From contig CABIYO010000018.1 of NCBI GenBank assembly GCA_902362975.1, positions 1 to 51,434 on the forward strand: a stretch of 51,434 nucleotides of DNA, in the 5' to 3' direction. Source of the stretch: Caryophanales bacterium. Its GTDB lineage: Bacteria; Bacillota; Bacilli; Exiguobacteriales; Exiguobacteriaceae. The notes beneath the pieces were generated by a model, which saw only the letters and a list, made by a program, of their open reading frames with translations, was not told where the DNA came from and made no database searches. A program made the translations under genes and the position numbers. Shown here in pieces: positions 35,055 through 43,001 of this stretch. Positions within the stretch are counted from its first letter, which is position 1. Each line of letters starts with the position of its first letter.

Positions 35055-35495
35055 ATGACCAAGTACTTTCGAGAGCCAGGTTGGGAAACACGTGTCAAAG
35101 CAGGGATTGCGCTCGATGTGAAAGTCCGCTTTTCGGAGTGCGATCCGTATGGTCACATGAACAACACAATTCCGTTCATCTATTTCGAAGATGCCCGGAT
35201 CGAGTTGTTAGAGGCGACAGGATTCTCCTTAAAGGACGGATTCGTCGTCGTCGCCGATGCGCAATGTGACTATGTTCGACAAGTCATGCCACGTCAACAG
35301 CTGACTGTGCATGCCAATATCTTGACGGTCGGAAACACTTCATGCGATATTCATTACGGGGCATATGACGGAGAGCAACTCCTCTTCGCAGGACGAACAA
35401 GCCTCGTTCATTTAACGAAGGAAGGCCGTCCTACGGAATGGACTCCGGAATATAAAAACCGCTTGCAGAATTTTTGCGAATCCGCTATCATTTGA
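35055..35495 (+). CDS. Hotdog-fold acyl-CoA thioesterase, YsmA-like
   Basis: 146 residues. RFSECDPYGHMNNTIPFIYFEDARIELL near residue 24 has the 4-hydroxybenzoyl-CoA thioesterase signature with the catalytic aspartate (DPYGHMNN). Follows sdhB by 8 bases, in the place of Bacillus ysmA, so likely the end of the sdh operon. The substrate is unknown. Confidence 0.88.
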   Translation: MTKYFREPGWETRVKAGIALDVKVRFSECDPYGHMNNTIPFIYFEDARIELLEATGFSLKDGFVVVADAQCDYVRQVMPRQQLTVHANILTVGNTSCDIHYGAYDGEQLLFAGRTSLVHLTKEGRPTEWTPEYKNRLQNFCESAII

Positions 35496-35569
35496 TAATG
35501 AGTTCACAAACAAAAAATATTCTGCTGGTTCGCCTGTAGAATTGAATTTTGAAGGGAGACCATCATCTC

Positions 35570-35833
35570 ATGGAAAAAACGTTCACAGTCGTTGCTGATT
35601 CAGGAATTCACGCTCGTCCAGCTACTCAGTTGGTTAACACAGCTTCTAAGTTCCAGTCAGACATCAACCTCGAGTACAATGGTAAAACAGTTAACTTGAA
35701 GTCGATCATGGGTGTACTTTCACTCGGTATCGCAAAAGATTCTACAATCAAAATCACTGCTGAAGGTGAAGATGCAGAAGAAGCGATCAACACGCTTTCT
35801 GACATGCTCACTAGCGAAGGTCTTGCTCAGTAA
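35570..35833 (+). CDS. ptsH: Phosphocarrier protein HPr
   Basis: 87 residues. The phosphorylated histidine is His14 in SGIHARPAT and the regulatory serine Ser45 in NLKSIMGV, both in the usual context. HPr passes phosphate from enzyme I to sugar-specific enzymes II; its seryl-phosphorylated form is the CcpA corepressor that would act at the cre sites upstream. Start MEKTF has AAGGGAG upstream. It is alone, without ptsI, unlike the usual ptsHI operon, and has its own terminator. Confidence 0.96.
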   Translation: MEKTFTVVADSGIHARPATQLVNTASKFQSDINLEYNGKTVNLKSIMGVLSLGIAKDSTIKITAEGEDAEEAINTLSDMLTSEGLAQ

Positions 35834-35844
35834 TTCGGGTAAGG

Positions 35845-35877
35845 GACGAGGCGCCACTGGCGACCTCGTCTTTTTTT
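35845..35877 (+). terminator. Rho-independent terminator of ptsH
   Basis: GACGAGG/CCTCGTC stem with inner GCGCC/GGCG pairing and seven T residues, 12 bases after the stop. Confidence 0.93.
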
Positions 35878-35945
35878 GTCATGGGAACGTTTCTTTTTCC
35901 GTCCGAGGTTTTTTGGTAAGATAGGTGAGAATGGAAGTGATGCAA

Positions 35946-36749
35946 ATGAAACGAGCGATTGGAGTCCTCGATTCAGGAGTCGGCGGGTTGACGGTAGTCA
36001 AAGAATTAATGCGCCAACTCCCTAAAGAAGAGATTGTCTATATCGGAGATACTGAACGCTGTCCATACGGGCCTCGTCCGCACGATGAGATTGAAGCATA
36101 TACATGGGAATTGATTGAATTTTTATTGAAGAAAGACGTCAAGATGATTGTGATCGCCTGTAATACGGCGACCGCGGTCGTATTGAAAGAGGCGCGCAAA
36201 CGTCTCGACATCCCGGTCATCGGTGTCATCGACCCGGGTGCCCGCGCGGCTGTCAAAGGGACGCGCAACAAGCACATCGGTGTCATCGGTACGAAGATGA
36301 CGATTGAGAGCGGTTCCTATGAGAAGGCGTTACGTCACGTGGCAGGCGAGGTCGATGTGTATTCACTCGCGTGCCCACCGTTCGTCCCGCTCGTAGAGGC
36401 TGGAGAAGTGTCTGGAGAGCGCGTGCGTCAAGTTGTGGAGGAAACACTTCGTCCTCTTCAGCCATCCGAGATGGATACGTTGATTCTCGGTTGTACGCAC
36501 TACCCACTCCTTGCCCCAGTCATTCAAGATGTGGTCGGACCGGACGTCCTCCTCATCTCATCAGGTGACGAGACGGCGCTTGAAGTGGCTGCGATGCTCG
36601 ATTATCAGGAACTTGAGAATGGATTGGATACAGTCCCGGCACATGCCTTTTATGCGACGGGTGATATTGAACTATTTGACCGACTCGCGAGCGAATGGCT
36701 CGGGTGTCAGGTTCATGCGGAGAAAGTCGAGGTGACCGGCATTGCGTGA
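35946..36749 (+). CDS. racE: Glutamate racemase
   Basis: 267 residues. Makes D-glutamate for peptidoglycan. [17 protein letters not shown] (start), [16 protein letters not shown] (first catalytic cysteine near residue 73) and [15 protein letters not shown] (second cysteine near 184) are the hallmarks. The start MKRAIGV is chosen because GGAAGTG precedes it; an ATG five codons earlier is possible. Start of the racE-rph-rdgB-phosphodiesterase cluster, which is conserved in Bacillus. Confidence 0.95.
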   Translation: MKRAIGVLDSGVGGLTVVKELMRQLPKEEIVYIGDTERCPYGPRPHDEIEAYTWELIEFLLKKDVKMIVIACNTATAVVLKEARKRLDIPVIGVIDPGARAAVKGTRNKHIGVIGTKMTIESGSYEKALRHVAGEVDVYSLACPPFVPLVEAGEVSGERVRQVVEETLRPLQPSEMDTLILGCTHYPLLAPVIQDVVGPDVLLISSGDETALEVAAMLDYQELENGLDTVPAHAFYATGDIELFDRLASEWLGCQVHAEKVEVTGIA

Positions 36750-37491
36750 TACGAGACGATTTGATGAACTGCGCACAGTCGAGATTGTGCCGCATGTGAA
36801 CAAGCATGCGGAAGGGTCCGTGTTAATTTCAATCGGCGATACGAAAGTCATCTGTACCGCGACTGTGGAAGAGCGGGTACCGAATTTCCTTCGTGGAAAG
36901 AAACAAGGGTGGATCAATGCAGAATATGCGATGATACCTCGGGCGACGGGAGACCGTACTGTCCGGGAAGCGGTACGCGGAAAACAGTCGGGACGAACGA
37001 TGGAGATTCAGCGTCTGATTGGTCGGTCGCTCCGCTCGGTCGTGGACTTAGAACGTCTCGGCGAACGGACGATTTGGGTCGACTGTGATGTTATTCAAGC
37101 GGATGGCGGAACTCGGACGGCTTCCATCACAGGTGGTTTTTGTGCGCTCGTGTTGGCCATCGACCGCTTGATTCGGCAAGGGAAACTGGAAGATACACCC
37201 ATTAAAGAAGGCGTGGCCGCAATTTCGGTCGGACGAACTGACGAGCTTGTCTTAGACTTGGATTACCTAGAAGACGCTGCGGCAGAGGTCGACATGAATG
37301 TCGTCATGACGGCAAGCGGTCGGTTCGTCGAAGTACAAGGTACAGGGGAAGAGGCGACGTTCACGCTACAAGAGATGAACGAGATGCTCGCACTCGCGCA
37401 ACACGGTATCGAATCATTATTCAAAACGGCGGAAGCGGCACTCGGTGCTTCTTGGTGGTACGTCGGGGAACGTTCGGAGGAGATATTATGA
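36742..37491 (+). CDS. rph: Ribonuclease PH
   Basis: 249 residues. Phosphate-dependent 3' trimming of tRNA precursors. [14 protein letters not shown] at the start, [21 protein letters not shown] near residue 60, [19 protein letters not shown] near 115 and [16 protein letters not shown] near 160 are family blocks. Starts at TTG, overlapping racE by 8 bases, with GAGGTGA upstream; stop overlaps rdgB. Confidence 0.95.
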   Translation: MRDTRRFDELRTVEIVPHVNKHAEGSVLISIGDTKVICTATVEERVPNFLRGKKQGWINAEYAMIPRATGDRTVREAVRGKQSGRTMEIQRLIGRSLRSVVDLERLGERTIWVDCDVIQADGGTRTASITGGFCALVLAIDRLIRQGKLEDTPIKEGVAAISVGRTDELVLDLDYLEDAAAEVDMNVVMTASGRFVEVQGTGEEATFTLQEMNEMLALAQHGIESLFKTAEAALGASWWYVGERSEEIL

Positions 37492-38078
37492 AGTTGATCA
37501 TTGCGACACACAATCCTGGAAAAGTGAAAGAACTCGAAGGAATGTTGACGCCGCTCGGATTCGAGGTCGAGTCACTTCTCGACTATCCGGATGCGCCAGA
37601 GACGGATGAGACCGGCAAGACGTTTGAAGAGAATGCGGCGTTAAAAGCGACGGAGGCGGCAGCTTACTTTGGGCACGCCGTCCTCGCGGATGACTCCGGT
37701 CTTGAAGTCGACGCACTTGACGGGGCACCGGGAGTATATTCAGCCCGCTTTGCAGGTCCAGAAAAGTCAGACGAGGCGAACAATGCCCTGCTTCTTGAAA
37801 AATTGAACGGAGAGACGAATCGTACGGCTCGTTTCGTCTGTGCGCTCTGCCTTGCGAAACCGAGCGGAGAGACGTTGACCGTTCGTGGAACGATCGAAGG
37901 GACCATCGGTTATTCCCCACAAGGCGAAAATGGTTTTGGATACGATCCACTCTTTATCGTCCCATCGCTTCATAAGACAGCGGCAGAGTTGGAGCGTGAC
38001 GAGAAGGCGGTCGTCAGCCACCGTGGACAGGCACTACGAAAACTAGAGGCAGAAATCATACCATTCATGAAAGGATGA
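37488..38078 (+). CDS. rdgB: XTP/dITP diphosphatase (RdgB/HAM1)
   Basis: 196 residues. Removes non-canonical purine triphosphates. [18 protein letters not shown] at the start, [36 protein letters not shown] near residue 66 and [11 protein letters not shown] near 147 are the signatures. GGAGGAG precedes the ATG, which overlaps the rph stop by 4 bases. Confidence 0.95.
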   Translation: MKLIIATHNPGKVKELEGMLTPLGFEVESLLDYPDAPETDETGKTFEENAALKATEAAAYFGHAVLADDSGLEVDALDGAPGVYSARFAGPEKSDEANNALLLEKLNGETNRTARFVCALCLAKPSGETLTVRGTIEGTIGYSPQGENGFGYDPLFIVPSLHKTAAELERDEKAVVSHRGQALRKLEAEIIPFMKG

Positions 38079-38083
38079 AGCTT

Positions 38084-38596
38084 ATGCGTTTTCTAATAGT
38101 GAGTGATAGTCATGGATTGACCGAAGAATTGACAACGATTTTTGAGCGGCATGAGGCGGAGATTGATGACGCGTTCCATTGCGGGGATTCACAACTCGCC
38201 CTTGTCGATGAACATTTGTTGCCGTATCGAACGGTCCGCGGGAACTGTGATTTTGGGGGAGACCTTCCCCTCGAACGCATCGAGACGACGGATGCCGGTA
38301 CAATCTTAATCGTTCACGGACACCATCATGACGTCAAATTCGATTTGAACCGTCTACGGTATCGAGCGGAAGAAGTGGGGGCGAATGTCGTCTTGTTCGG
38401 TCACTCGCATGTGGCAGGTGCGCTGATTGAGGACGGGGTCGTCTACATTAACCCAGGTTCGATTCGCATGCCGCGAGGGCGAACGGACAAAACGTATGCG
38501 TTACTCGACCTCGAAGCGGGAGAAGCAACAGTGCGTTTCTATCGCTCAGAAGACGGTTCTCACGTCGAAGACTTGGACATCTCAGGAAAACTATGA
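38084..38596 (+). CDS. YfcE/YsnB-type metallophosphoesterase
   Basis: 170 residues. Calcineurin-like fold: metal-binding DSHG near residue 8, HCGDSQ near 36, GNCDF near 57, HGHHHD near 84 and FGHSHVAG near 108. The family hydrolyses phosphodiesters with two metal ions; the physiological substrate is unknown. The ATG at 38084 has AAAGGATG at good spacing; another three codons upstream is too close to it. End of the racE cluster. Confidence 0.92.
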   Translation: MRFLIVSDSHGLTEELTTIFERHEAEIDDAFHCGDSQLALVDEHLLPYRTVRGNCDFGGDLPLERIETTDAGTILIVHGHHHDVKFDLNRLRYRAEEVGANVVLFGHSHVAGALIEDGVVYINPGSIRMPRGRTDKTYALLDLEAGEATVRFYRSEDGSHVEDLDISGKL

Positions 38597-38615
38597 GTTT
38601 CGAATGGGAAATTGA

Positions 38616-38644
38616 TTGACAGGAAACCATTTTTTTATTATAGT
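38616..38644 (+). promoter_or_regulatory. Strong promoter of the tRNA-Arg gene
   Basis: TTGACA (38616-38621), exactly 17 bases, TATAGT (38639-38644); transcription would start about 6 bases before the mature tRNA 5' end. Confidence 0.88.
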
Positions 38645-38656
38645 TTCTATGTCAAT

Positions 38657-39010
38657 GTCCCAATAGCTCAGCTGGATAGAGCAACGGCCTTCAAGACAAA
38701 TAGGAGCCTTTATAGGGAAACAGAAACCTATAAAGTGGACGACACTATATCGGTGAAGCCTTAACAGATGATGCTGATGGTAATACCGAGGAAACTCATT
38801 CCCGATTGGGTCGAGTTGATTCGAATGTCTATGTATGTAGAGGTAGAGTCAACGGAGGAGCATCATGCTCGTGAGGTTCCGTAGAGACTACACGTGTCGC
38901 ACCTGAAACGGTGAAGATATAGTCCAGACTACAAACAACATGATGTTGGTGACGAAAGTCATGGTGGTAAGCTAAGCCGTCGGTCGGGGGTTCGAATCCC
39001 TCTTGGGACG
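38657..39010 (+). tRNA. tRNA-Arg(UCU), interrupted by a group I intron
   Basis: Exon 1 (38657-38691) contains acceptor strand GTCCCAA, D-arm GCTC-AGCTGGATA-GAGC and anticodon strand ACGGC plus CTT. Exon 2 (38972-39010) contains CTAA, GCCGT, variable loop CGGTC, T-arm GGGGG-TTCGAAT-CCCTC, TTGGGAC and discriminator G. Joined, they form a perfect cloverleaf of 74 bases whose 7-base anticodon loop is CTTCTAA, giving anticodon UCU, arginine codons AGA/AGG. The CCA end is not encoded. D-loop A20 and G73 agree with arginine identity. The tRNA can only function after splicing. Confidence 0.93.
38692..38971 (+). ncRNA. Group I self-splicing intron in the anticodon loop
   Basis: 280 bases, no open frame of a homing endonuclease. 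The 5' splice site follows U34 and the intron ends in G (38971), as the group I rule demands. P2 is a perfect 9-base hairpin (CTTTATAGG 38708-38716, CCTATAAAG 38727-38735). P7 is GACTA (38886-38890) with TAGTC (38920-38924) inside the typical core strings GTAGAGACTACACG and GAAGATATAGTCC. P8 is CACC/GGTG (38900-38903, 38910-38913). Peripheral P9 hairpins follow: CAACA/TGTTG, then GAC-GAAA-GTC. P1 can form between GGCCTT of exon 1 and GGAGCC at 38703-38708. Confidence 0.92.
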
Positions 39011-39023
39011 CTTCCATTAAAAT

Positions 39024-39056
39024 AGAGACGCTCTCTACGGAGAACGTCTCTTTTTT
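39024..39056 (+). terminator. Rho-independent terminator of the tRNA gene
   Basis: AGAGACG and CGTCTCT with inner TCTC/GAGA pairing, then six T residues, 14 bases after the tRNA. Confidence 0.92.
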
Positions 39057-39095
39057 CATTTTCCGGGAAATCGATTGACAAGGAATCGCGTCCTA

Positions 39096-39137
39096 ACGGA
39101 AGATGAAAGGGAATGGACGGAAGATGAAGGGGAATGG
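39096..39137 (+). repeat. 21-base tandem repeat, two copies
   Basis: ACGGAAGATGAAAGGGAATGG and a second copy with one G for A follow each other directly (two 21-base units), between a TTGACA at 39075-39080 and the next gene. The units contain Shine-Dalgarno-like purine tracts. Confidence 0.75.
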
Positions 39138-39155
39138 AAGAGAGGGTGAGGGAAG

Positions 39156-40067
39156 ATGGGGAAGGAAAATGATCAGGACTATCCGTTCCCGGGTAATTGG
39201 TCGCGTCTGCATAAGATGATTCAGGAGGCAGATGCTTCTGGGGAACGACAGCGGATCGAACCGATTTTATGGGATTGGTATCAGGCGATTCCAGGGGACC
39301 CGTTTATTTTCATGGAAATCTTCCAATGTGCAATGGAACGACCGGACGACCCGGAGACACTCGAGAAACTGCAGGAACTTGTCGGCATCCATGTGGCCGA
39401 GGCGGAAGAGCCGGCCTCAGGAGGGCTGCAGATTGCGCAGTATTACATCATGCGGGACCAACCGTTTGAAGCGGCGCACTGGATCAACCAGTATCTCGAA
39501 TGGCAGGACAAGATGGATACGGTCAACACCCAGGCACACCAGGTACTTCAAGTGTTGAAGATGACCGAATTTCCGGCGGCAATCGCTAAGTTGAAGCGAA
39601 CGCTGACGCGAGGGAGTACAGGGGAACAGATTGAAGCGTTACAACATGTTCATTTTCAAATCGACCCCGTGCTCGACAATGTGCTTCATGAACTGCTCGA
39701 GTCGGAGCGTCCGAAGCTCGTCAAACTGATCGTGTTGGAAAAAGCGTTCGCCGAATTAAATGTCATCGAATGGACGGATGGGGACACTTCGAACAAGATG
39801 ACACAAGCGGAAGCGAAAGCGCAGATTGAAACGTGGGAGAAGACCGTCTTTTCTCTTCAAAAATCAGTTGAGGGCGATGAGATCGGGACCCAGCTGTTGA
39901 TGAATTACATGTATACACATTATCCGTATGTGCCGGCCGAAAAAGCGGATGTGGAACAGGCGCTCGTACAGGCGAAACAAGCGATGTTACATGACGAATC
40001 AGTCGACGGTTTAGCCGCGGCGATTTTAGAGGCAGATCTTCGCTTTACACAGGCGTTATTAGACTAA
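39156..40067 (+). CDS. Tetratricopeptide-like protein, YsoA position
   Basis: 303 residues, acidic, soluble, almost entirely helical, with paired helices such as EAAHWINQYLEWQDKMDT and TEFPAAIAKLKRTL that suggest TPR repeats. No signal peptide or catalytic motif. It stands immediately before tig, as ysoA (a TPR protein of unknown function) does in Bacillus subtilis, so it is probably that orthologue. Ribosome site GAGGGTGAGGG. Why it lies with chaperone and protease genes is not known. Confidence 0.75.
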   Translation: MGKENDQDYPFPGNWSRLHKMIQEADASGERQRIEPILWDWYQAIPGDPFIFMEIFQCAMERPDDPETLEKLQELVGIHVAEAEEPASGGLQIAQYYIMRDQPFEAAHWINQYLEWQDKMDTVNTQAHQVLQVLKMTEFPAAIAKLKRTLTRGSTGEQIEALQHVHFQIDPVLDNVLHELLESERPKLVKLIVLEKAFAELNVIEWTDGDTSNKMTQAEAKAQIETWEKTVFSLQKSVEGDEIGTQLLMNYMYTHYPYVPAEKADVEQALVQAKQAMLHDESVDGLAAAILEADLRFTQALLD

Positions 40068-40093
40068 ATCTTTGTGTGCATACCTAGGATTTA

Positions 40094-40102
40094 TGCTATA
40101 AT
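40094..40102 (+). promoter_or_regulatory. Extended -10 promoter of tig
   Basis: TGCTATAAT: extended -10 (TGn) with a perfect TATAAT at 40097-40102; the -35 is poor. About 55 bases before the tig start. Confidence 0.7.
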
Positions 40103-40156
40103 ACGGATTGTTGTACATTTTTGTACGGTATAAACGAATTGTTGGAGGGACTTAGC

Positions 40157-41449
40157 ATGACAGCAAAATGGGAAAAAACATCAGGTAGCCAAGGCGTACT
40201 CACGTACGAAGCTCCTGCAGAAGCTTTTGATAAAGCAGTTGATGCCGCATTTAAAACAGTCGTCAAAGACTTGAACGTGCCTGGCTTCCGAAAAGGGAAA
40301 TTGCCACGCCCAATGTTCAACAAAATGTATGGAGAAGAAGCACTCTATCAAGATGCGCTCGACATTCTCTACCGCGACACAATCCAAGGTGCGGTTGAAG
40401 AAGCTGGTATCGAACCAATCGCTCTCGAAAACATCGATGTAGACGGTACGCTCGAGAAAGGCAAACCAGTTACTTTCAAAGTGACATTCGTGGTAGAGCC
40501 AGAAGCTGAGCTTGGCGAATACAAAGGTCTTGAGTACGAAGCTGTTTCTACTGAAGTAACAGAAGATGAAGTGACAGCAGAACTTGAAGCCCTTCAACAG
40601 CAAGGCGCAGAACTCGCTGTTAAAGAGGGTGCAATCGAAAACGGCGATACAGCTGTCTTTGATTTCGCAGGTTTCGCTGACGGTGAGCAGTTCGAAGGCG
40701 GCACAGCTGAGAACTACACACTTGAAATCGGTTCTGGCCAATTCATCCCAGGATTCGAAGAGCAAATGATCGGCATGACTGCTGGTGAAGAAAAAGACAT
40801 TGAAGTAACATTCCCTGAAGAGTACCACGCTGAAAACTTGGCGGGTAAACCAGCGACATTCAAAGTCAAGCTTCACGAAGTCAAAACAAAACAAATTCCT
40901 GAACTCGACGACGAGTTTGCAAAAGACATCGACGAATCTGTTTCGACACTCGACGAGTTGAAAGCAAGCATTCGTGAGCGTTTAGAAGCTGGTAAGAAAC
41001 AAGAAGCTGAAGGTACAATGCGCGACCAACTCGTAGAGCAGGCAACTGCTAACGCGACAATCGATGTACCTGAAGTTCTCGTTGAACAAGAAGTAGACCG
41101 CATGGTACAAGAGTTCGGTTCACGTGTATCTTCACAAGGAATTGACCTTAATATGTACTTCGAACTCACTGGTACTTCTGAAGAAGCAATGCGCGAAGAG
41201 ATGAAAGAGCAAGCTGAAGAGCGCGTAAAAGCTCGTCTCGTCTTGAAAGCAATCGCTGAAAAAGAAGCAATCGAAGTATCTGACGAAGATGCTGAGAAAG
41301 AGCTTGAAGAAATGTCTAAACTTTACAACATCGCACCGGACCAACTCCGTACGATGCTCGCTCCACAAGGCGGACTTGAAACACTTAAAGGTGACCTCAA
41401 ATTCCGTAAAGCGATCGACATCCTCGTTGAACACGGTAAAGCGAAGTAA
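40157..41449 (+). CDS. tig: Trigger factor
   Basis: 430 residues. Ribosome-bound chaperone and prolyl isomerase. Ribosome-docking signature VPGFRKGKLPRPM near residue 37; FKBP-type isomerase domain at about 150-235 (NGDTAVFDFAGFADGEQFEGG; FIPGFEEQMIGM); helical C-terminal arms. The start MTAKWEKT has GGAGGG upstream; a Met 12 codons earlier is not credible. Codon use is highly biased, fitting strong expression. Confidence 0.96.
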   Translation: MTAKWEKTSGSQGVLTYEAPAEAFDKAVDAAFKTVVKDLNVPGFRKGKLPRPMFNKMYGEEALYQDALDILYRDTIQGAVEEAGIEPIALENIDVDGTLEKGKPVTFKVTFVVEPEAELGEYKGLEYEAVSTEVTEDEVTAELEALQQQGAELAVKEGAIENGDTAVFDFAGFADGEQFEGGTAENYTLEIGSGQFIPGFEEQMIGMTAGEEKDIEVTFPEEYHAENLAGKPATFKVKLHEVKTKQIPELDDEFAKDIDESVSTLDELKASIRERLEAGKKQEAEGTMRDQLVEQATANATIDVPEVLVEQEVDRMVQEFGSRVSSQGIDLNMYFELTGTSEEAMREEMKEQAEERVKARLVLKAIAEKEAIEVSDEDAEKELEEMSKLYNIAPDQLRTMLAPQGGLETLKGDLKFRKAIDILVEHGKAK

Positions 41450-41463
41450 GTTGATTTTTAGTG

Positions 41464-41492
41464 GGACGACTGCTTAGCGGTCGTCCTTTTTT
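41464..41492 (+). terminator. Rho-independent terminator of tig
   Basis: GGACGAC and GTCGTCC with a 9-base loop, then TTTTTT. Confidence 0.93.
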
Positions 41493-41521
41493 CTGTCACA
41501 GCACTTTGCATGTGTAATTCT

Positions 41522-41550
41522 TTGAAGTCGCAATATGTTCATGCTACAAT
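41522..41550 (+). promoter_or_regulatory. clpX promoter
   Basis: TTGAAG (41522-41527), 17-base spacer, TACAAT (41545-41550) preceded by TGC, an extended -10. A leader of about 100 bases follows, with a small hairpin GGTGC/GCACC at 41585-41597. No CtsR direct repeat or CIRCE element is visible. Confidence 0.68.
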
Positions 41551-41660
41551 TATTTCAACGCAGAGATGTAAAATGTCTTTTCGCGGTGCATCGCACCAGA
41601 AAATTCAAATCGCGATTTATCGCACTTACATCCATTTTCACCACAGAAGGGGTGTATCGA

Positions 41661-42929
41661 ATGTTCAAATTTAACGAGGAAAAGGGGCAACTCAAGTGCT
41701 CGTTTTGCGGAAAATCGCAAGAACAAGTTCGTAAGTTAGTCGCCGGTCCTGGCGTATACATTTGTGATGAATGTATCGAACTTTGTAATGAAATTGTTGA
41801 GGAAGAGCTCGGTGTAGAGGAAGAAGTCGAATTCAAAGACATTCCAAAACCACAAGAGATTCGTAACATCCTAGACGATTATGTCATTGGTCAAGACCGC
41901 GCCAAACGTGCGCTTTCAGTTGCTGTCTATAACCACTATAAACGCATTAACGCCGGTGGCCGTTCGGATGATGTCGAACTTGCGAAGTCGAACATCATCA
42001 TGATTGGACCAACGGGTAGCGGGAAGACGCTTCTCGCTCAGACGATGGCTCGCGTTTTGAACGTCCCATTCGCAATCGCGGATGCGACGAGCTTGACGGA
42101 AGCAGGTTACGTCGGAGAAGACGTCGAGAATATCTTGCTCAAATTGATTCAAGCAGCTGACTATGATGTTGAGAAGGCTGAAAAAGGGATCATCTATATC
42201 GATGAAATCGATAAGATTGCCCGTAAGTCTGAAAACCCATCGATTACGCGTGATGTATCTGGTGAAGGGGTTCAGCAGGCACTTCTAAAAATTCTTGAAG
42301 GCACGACAGCGAGCGTACCGCCACAAGGTGGTCGTAAGCATCCGCATCAAGAATTCATCCAAATCGATACGACAAACATTCTCTTCATTGTCGGTGGTGC
42401 GTTCGCTGGCATCGAATCGGTCGTCAAACGCCGTATCGGGAAGAAAGTCATCGGTTTCGGAACTGATCAAGAGAATCGCGAGTTGACGCAAGAAGACTTG
42501 CTCGCCCGCGCACTTCCTGAAGACCTTCAAAAATTCGGGTTGATTCCTGAGTTCATCGGACGTTTGCCGGTCATGGCGACACTCACGACACTCGATGAGG
42601 AAGCACTCGTTGAAATCTTGACGAAGCCGAAAAATGCTCTCGTTCGTCAGTACGAGAAGATGCTCGAGCTTGACGATGTGGAATTGTCGTTCACTGACGA
42701 GGCATTGACTGAAATCGCCAAACTTGCGATCAAACGTAAGACTGGCGCACGCGGTCTCCGCTCGATTATCGAAGAAATGATGCTCGATGTGATGTTCACC
42801 GTCCCATCGCGTGACGATATCGAGAAAGTCATCATTACGGATGAAACGATTAAGGGTCTTGCCGGTCCGAAATACGTCCTTCGTGATGGTACTGTCGAAC
42901 AGACAGGGGATAACAAAGAGACAGCATAA
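41661..42929 (+). CDS. clpX: ATP-dependent protease ATP-binding subunit ClpX
   Basis: 422 residues. Hexameric unfoldase that feeds ClpP. The zinc-binding domain uses Cys13, Cys16, Cys35 and Cys38. AAA+ core: Walker A GPTGSGKT near residue 115, pore loop GYVGED near 150, Walker [11 protein letters not shown] near 180, IGF loop KVIGFG (ClpP docking) near 265, and FIGRLPV. The start MFKFNEEKG has AGAAGGGG upstream and matches the zinc domain onset; an earlier Met 42 codons upstream is within the leader. Confidence 0.97.
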   Translation: MFKFNEEKGQLKCSFCGKSQEQVRKLVAGPGVYICDECIELCNEIVEEELGVEEEVEFKDIPKPQEIRNILDDYVIGQDRAKRALSVAVYNHYKRINAGGRSDDVELAKSNIIMIGPTGSGKTLLAQTMARVLNVPFAIADATSLTEAGYVGEDVENILLKLIQAADYDVEKAEKGIIYIDEIDKIARKSENPSITRDVSGEGVQQALLKILEGTTASVPPQGGRKHPHQEFIQIDTTNILFIVGGAFAGIESVVKRRIGKKVIGFGTDQENRELTQEDLLARALPEDLQKFGLIPEFIGRLPVMATLTTLDEEALVEILTKPKNALVRQYEKMLELDDVELSFTDEALTEIAKLAIKRKTGARGLRSIIEEMMLDVMFTVPSRDDIEKVIITDETIKGLAGPKYVLRDGTVEQTGDNKETA

Positions 42930-42943
42930 TTCTTTAACGAAGA

Positions 42944-42985
42944 AGGCTCAAACACTCGGCACATCCGAGTTTTGGGCCTTTTTGC
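42944..42985 (+). terminator. Rho-independent terminator between clpX and lonA
   Basis: AAGGCTCAAACACTCGG and CCGAGTTTTGGGCCTT pair over about 16 bases, then TTTTTG; it ends 17 bases before the lonA start, so lonA depends on read-through or on a promoter within the stem region. Confidence 0.88.
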
Positions 42986-43001
42986 ACAGGAGGCGTTGTA
43001 T

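Noticed and set aside
38829..39059. Minus-strand ORF of 76 codons across the tRNA 3' half
   Set aside because: It is the antisense of the group I intron, tRNA exon 2 and terminator; such EGFEPPTDGLA-type products are well-known annotation artefacts.
41495..41660. CtsR or CIRCE heat-shock operator before clpX
   Set aside because: No GGTCAAA direct repeat and no TTAGCACTC inverted repeat is present; only small hairpins.
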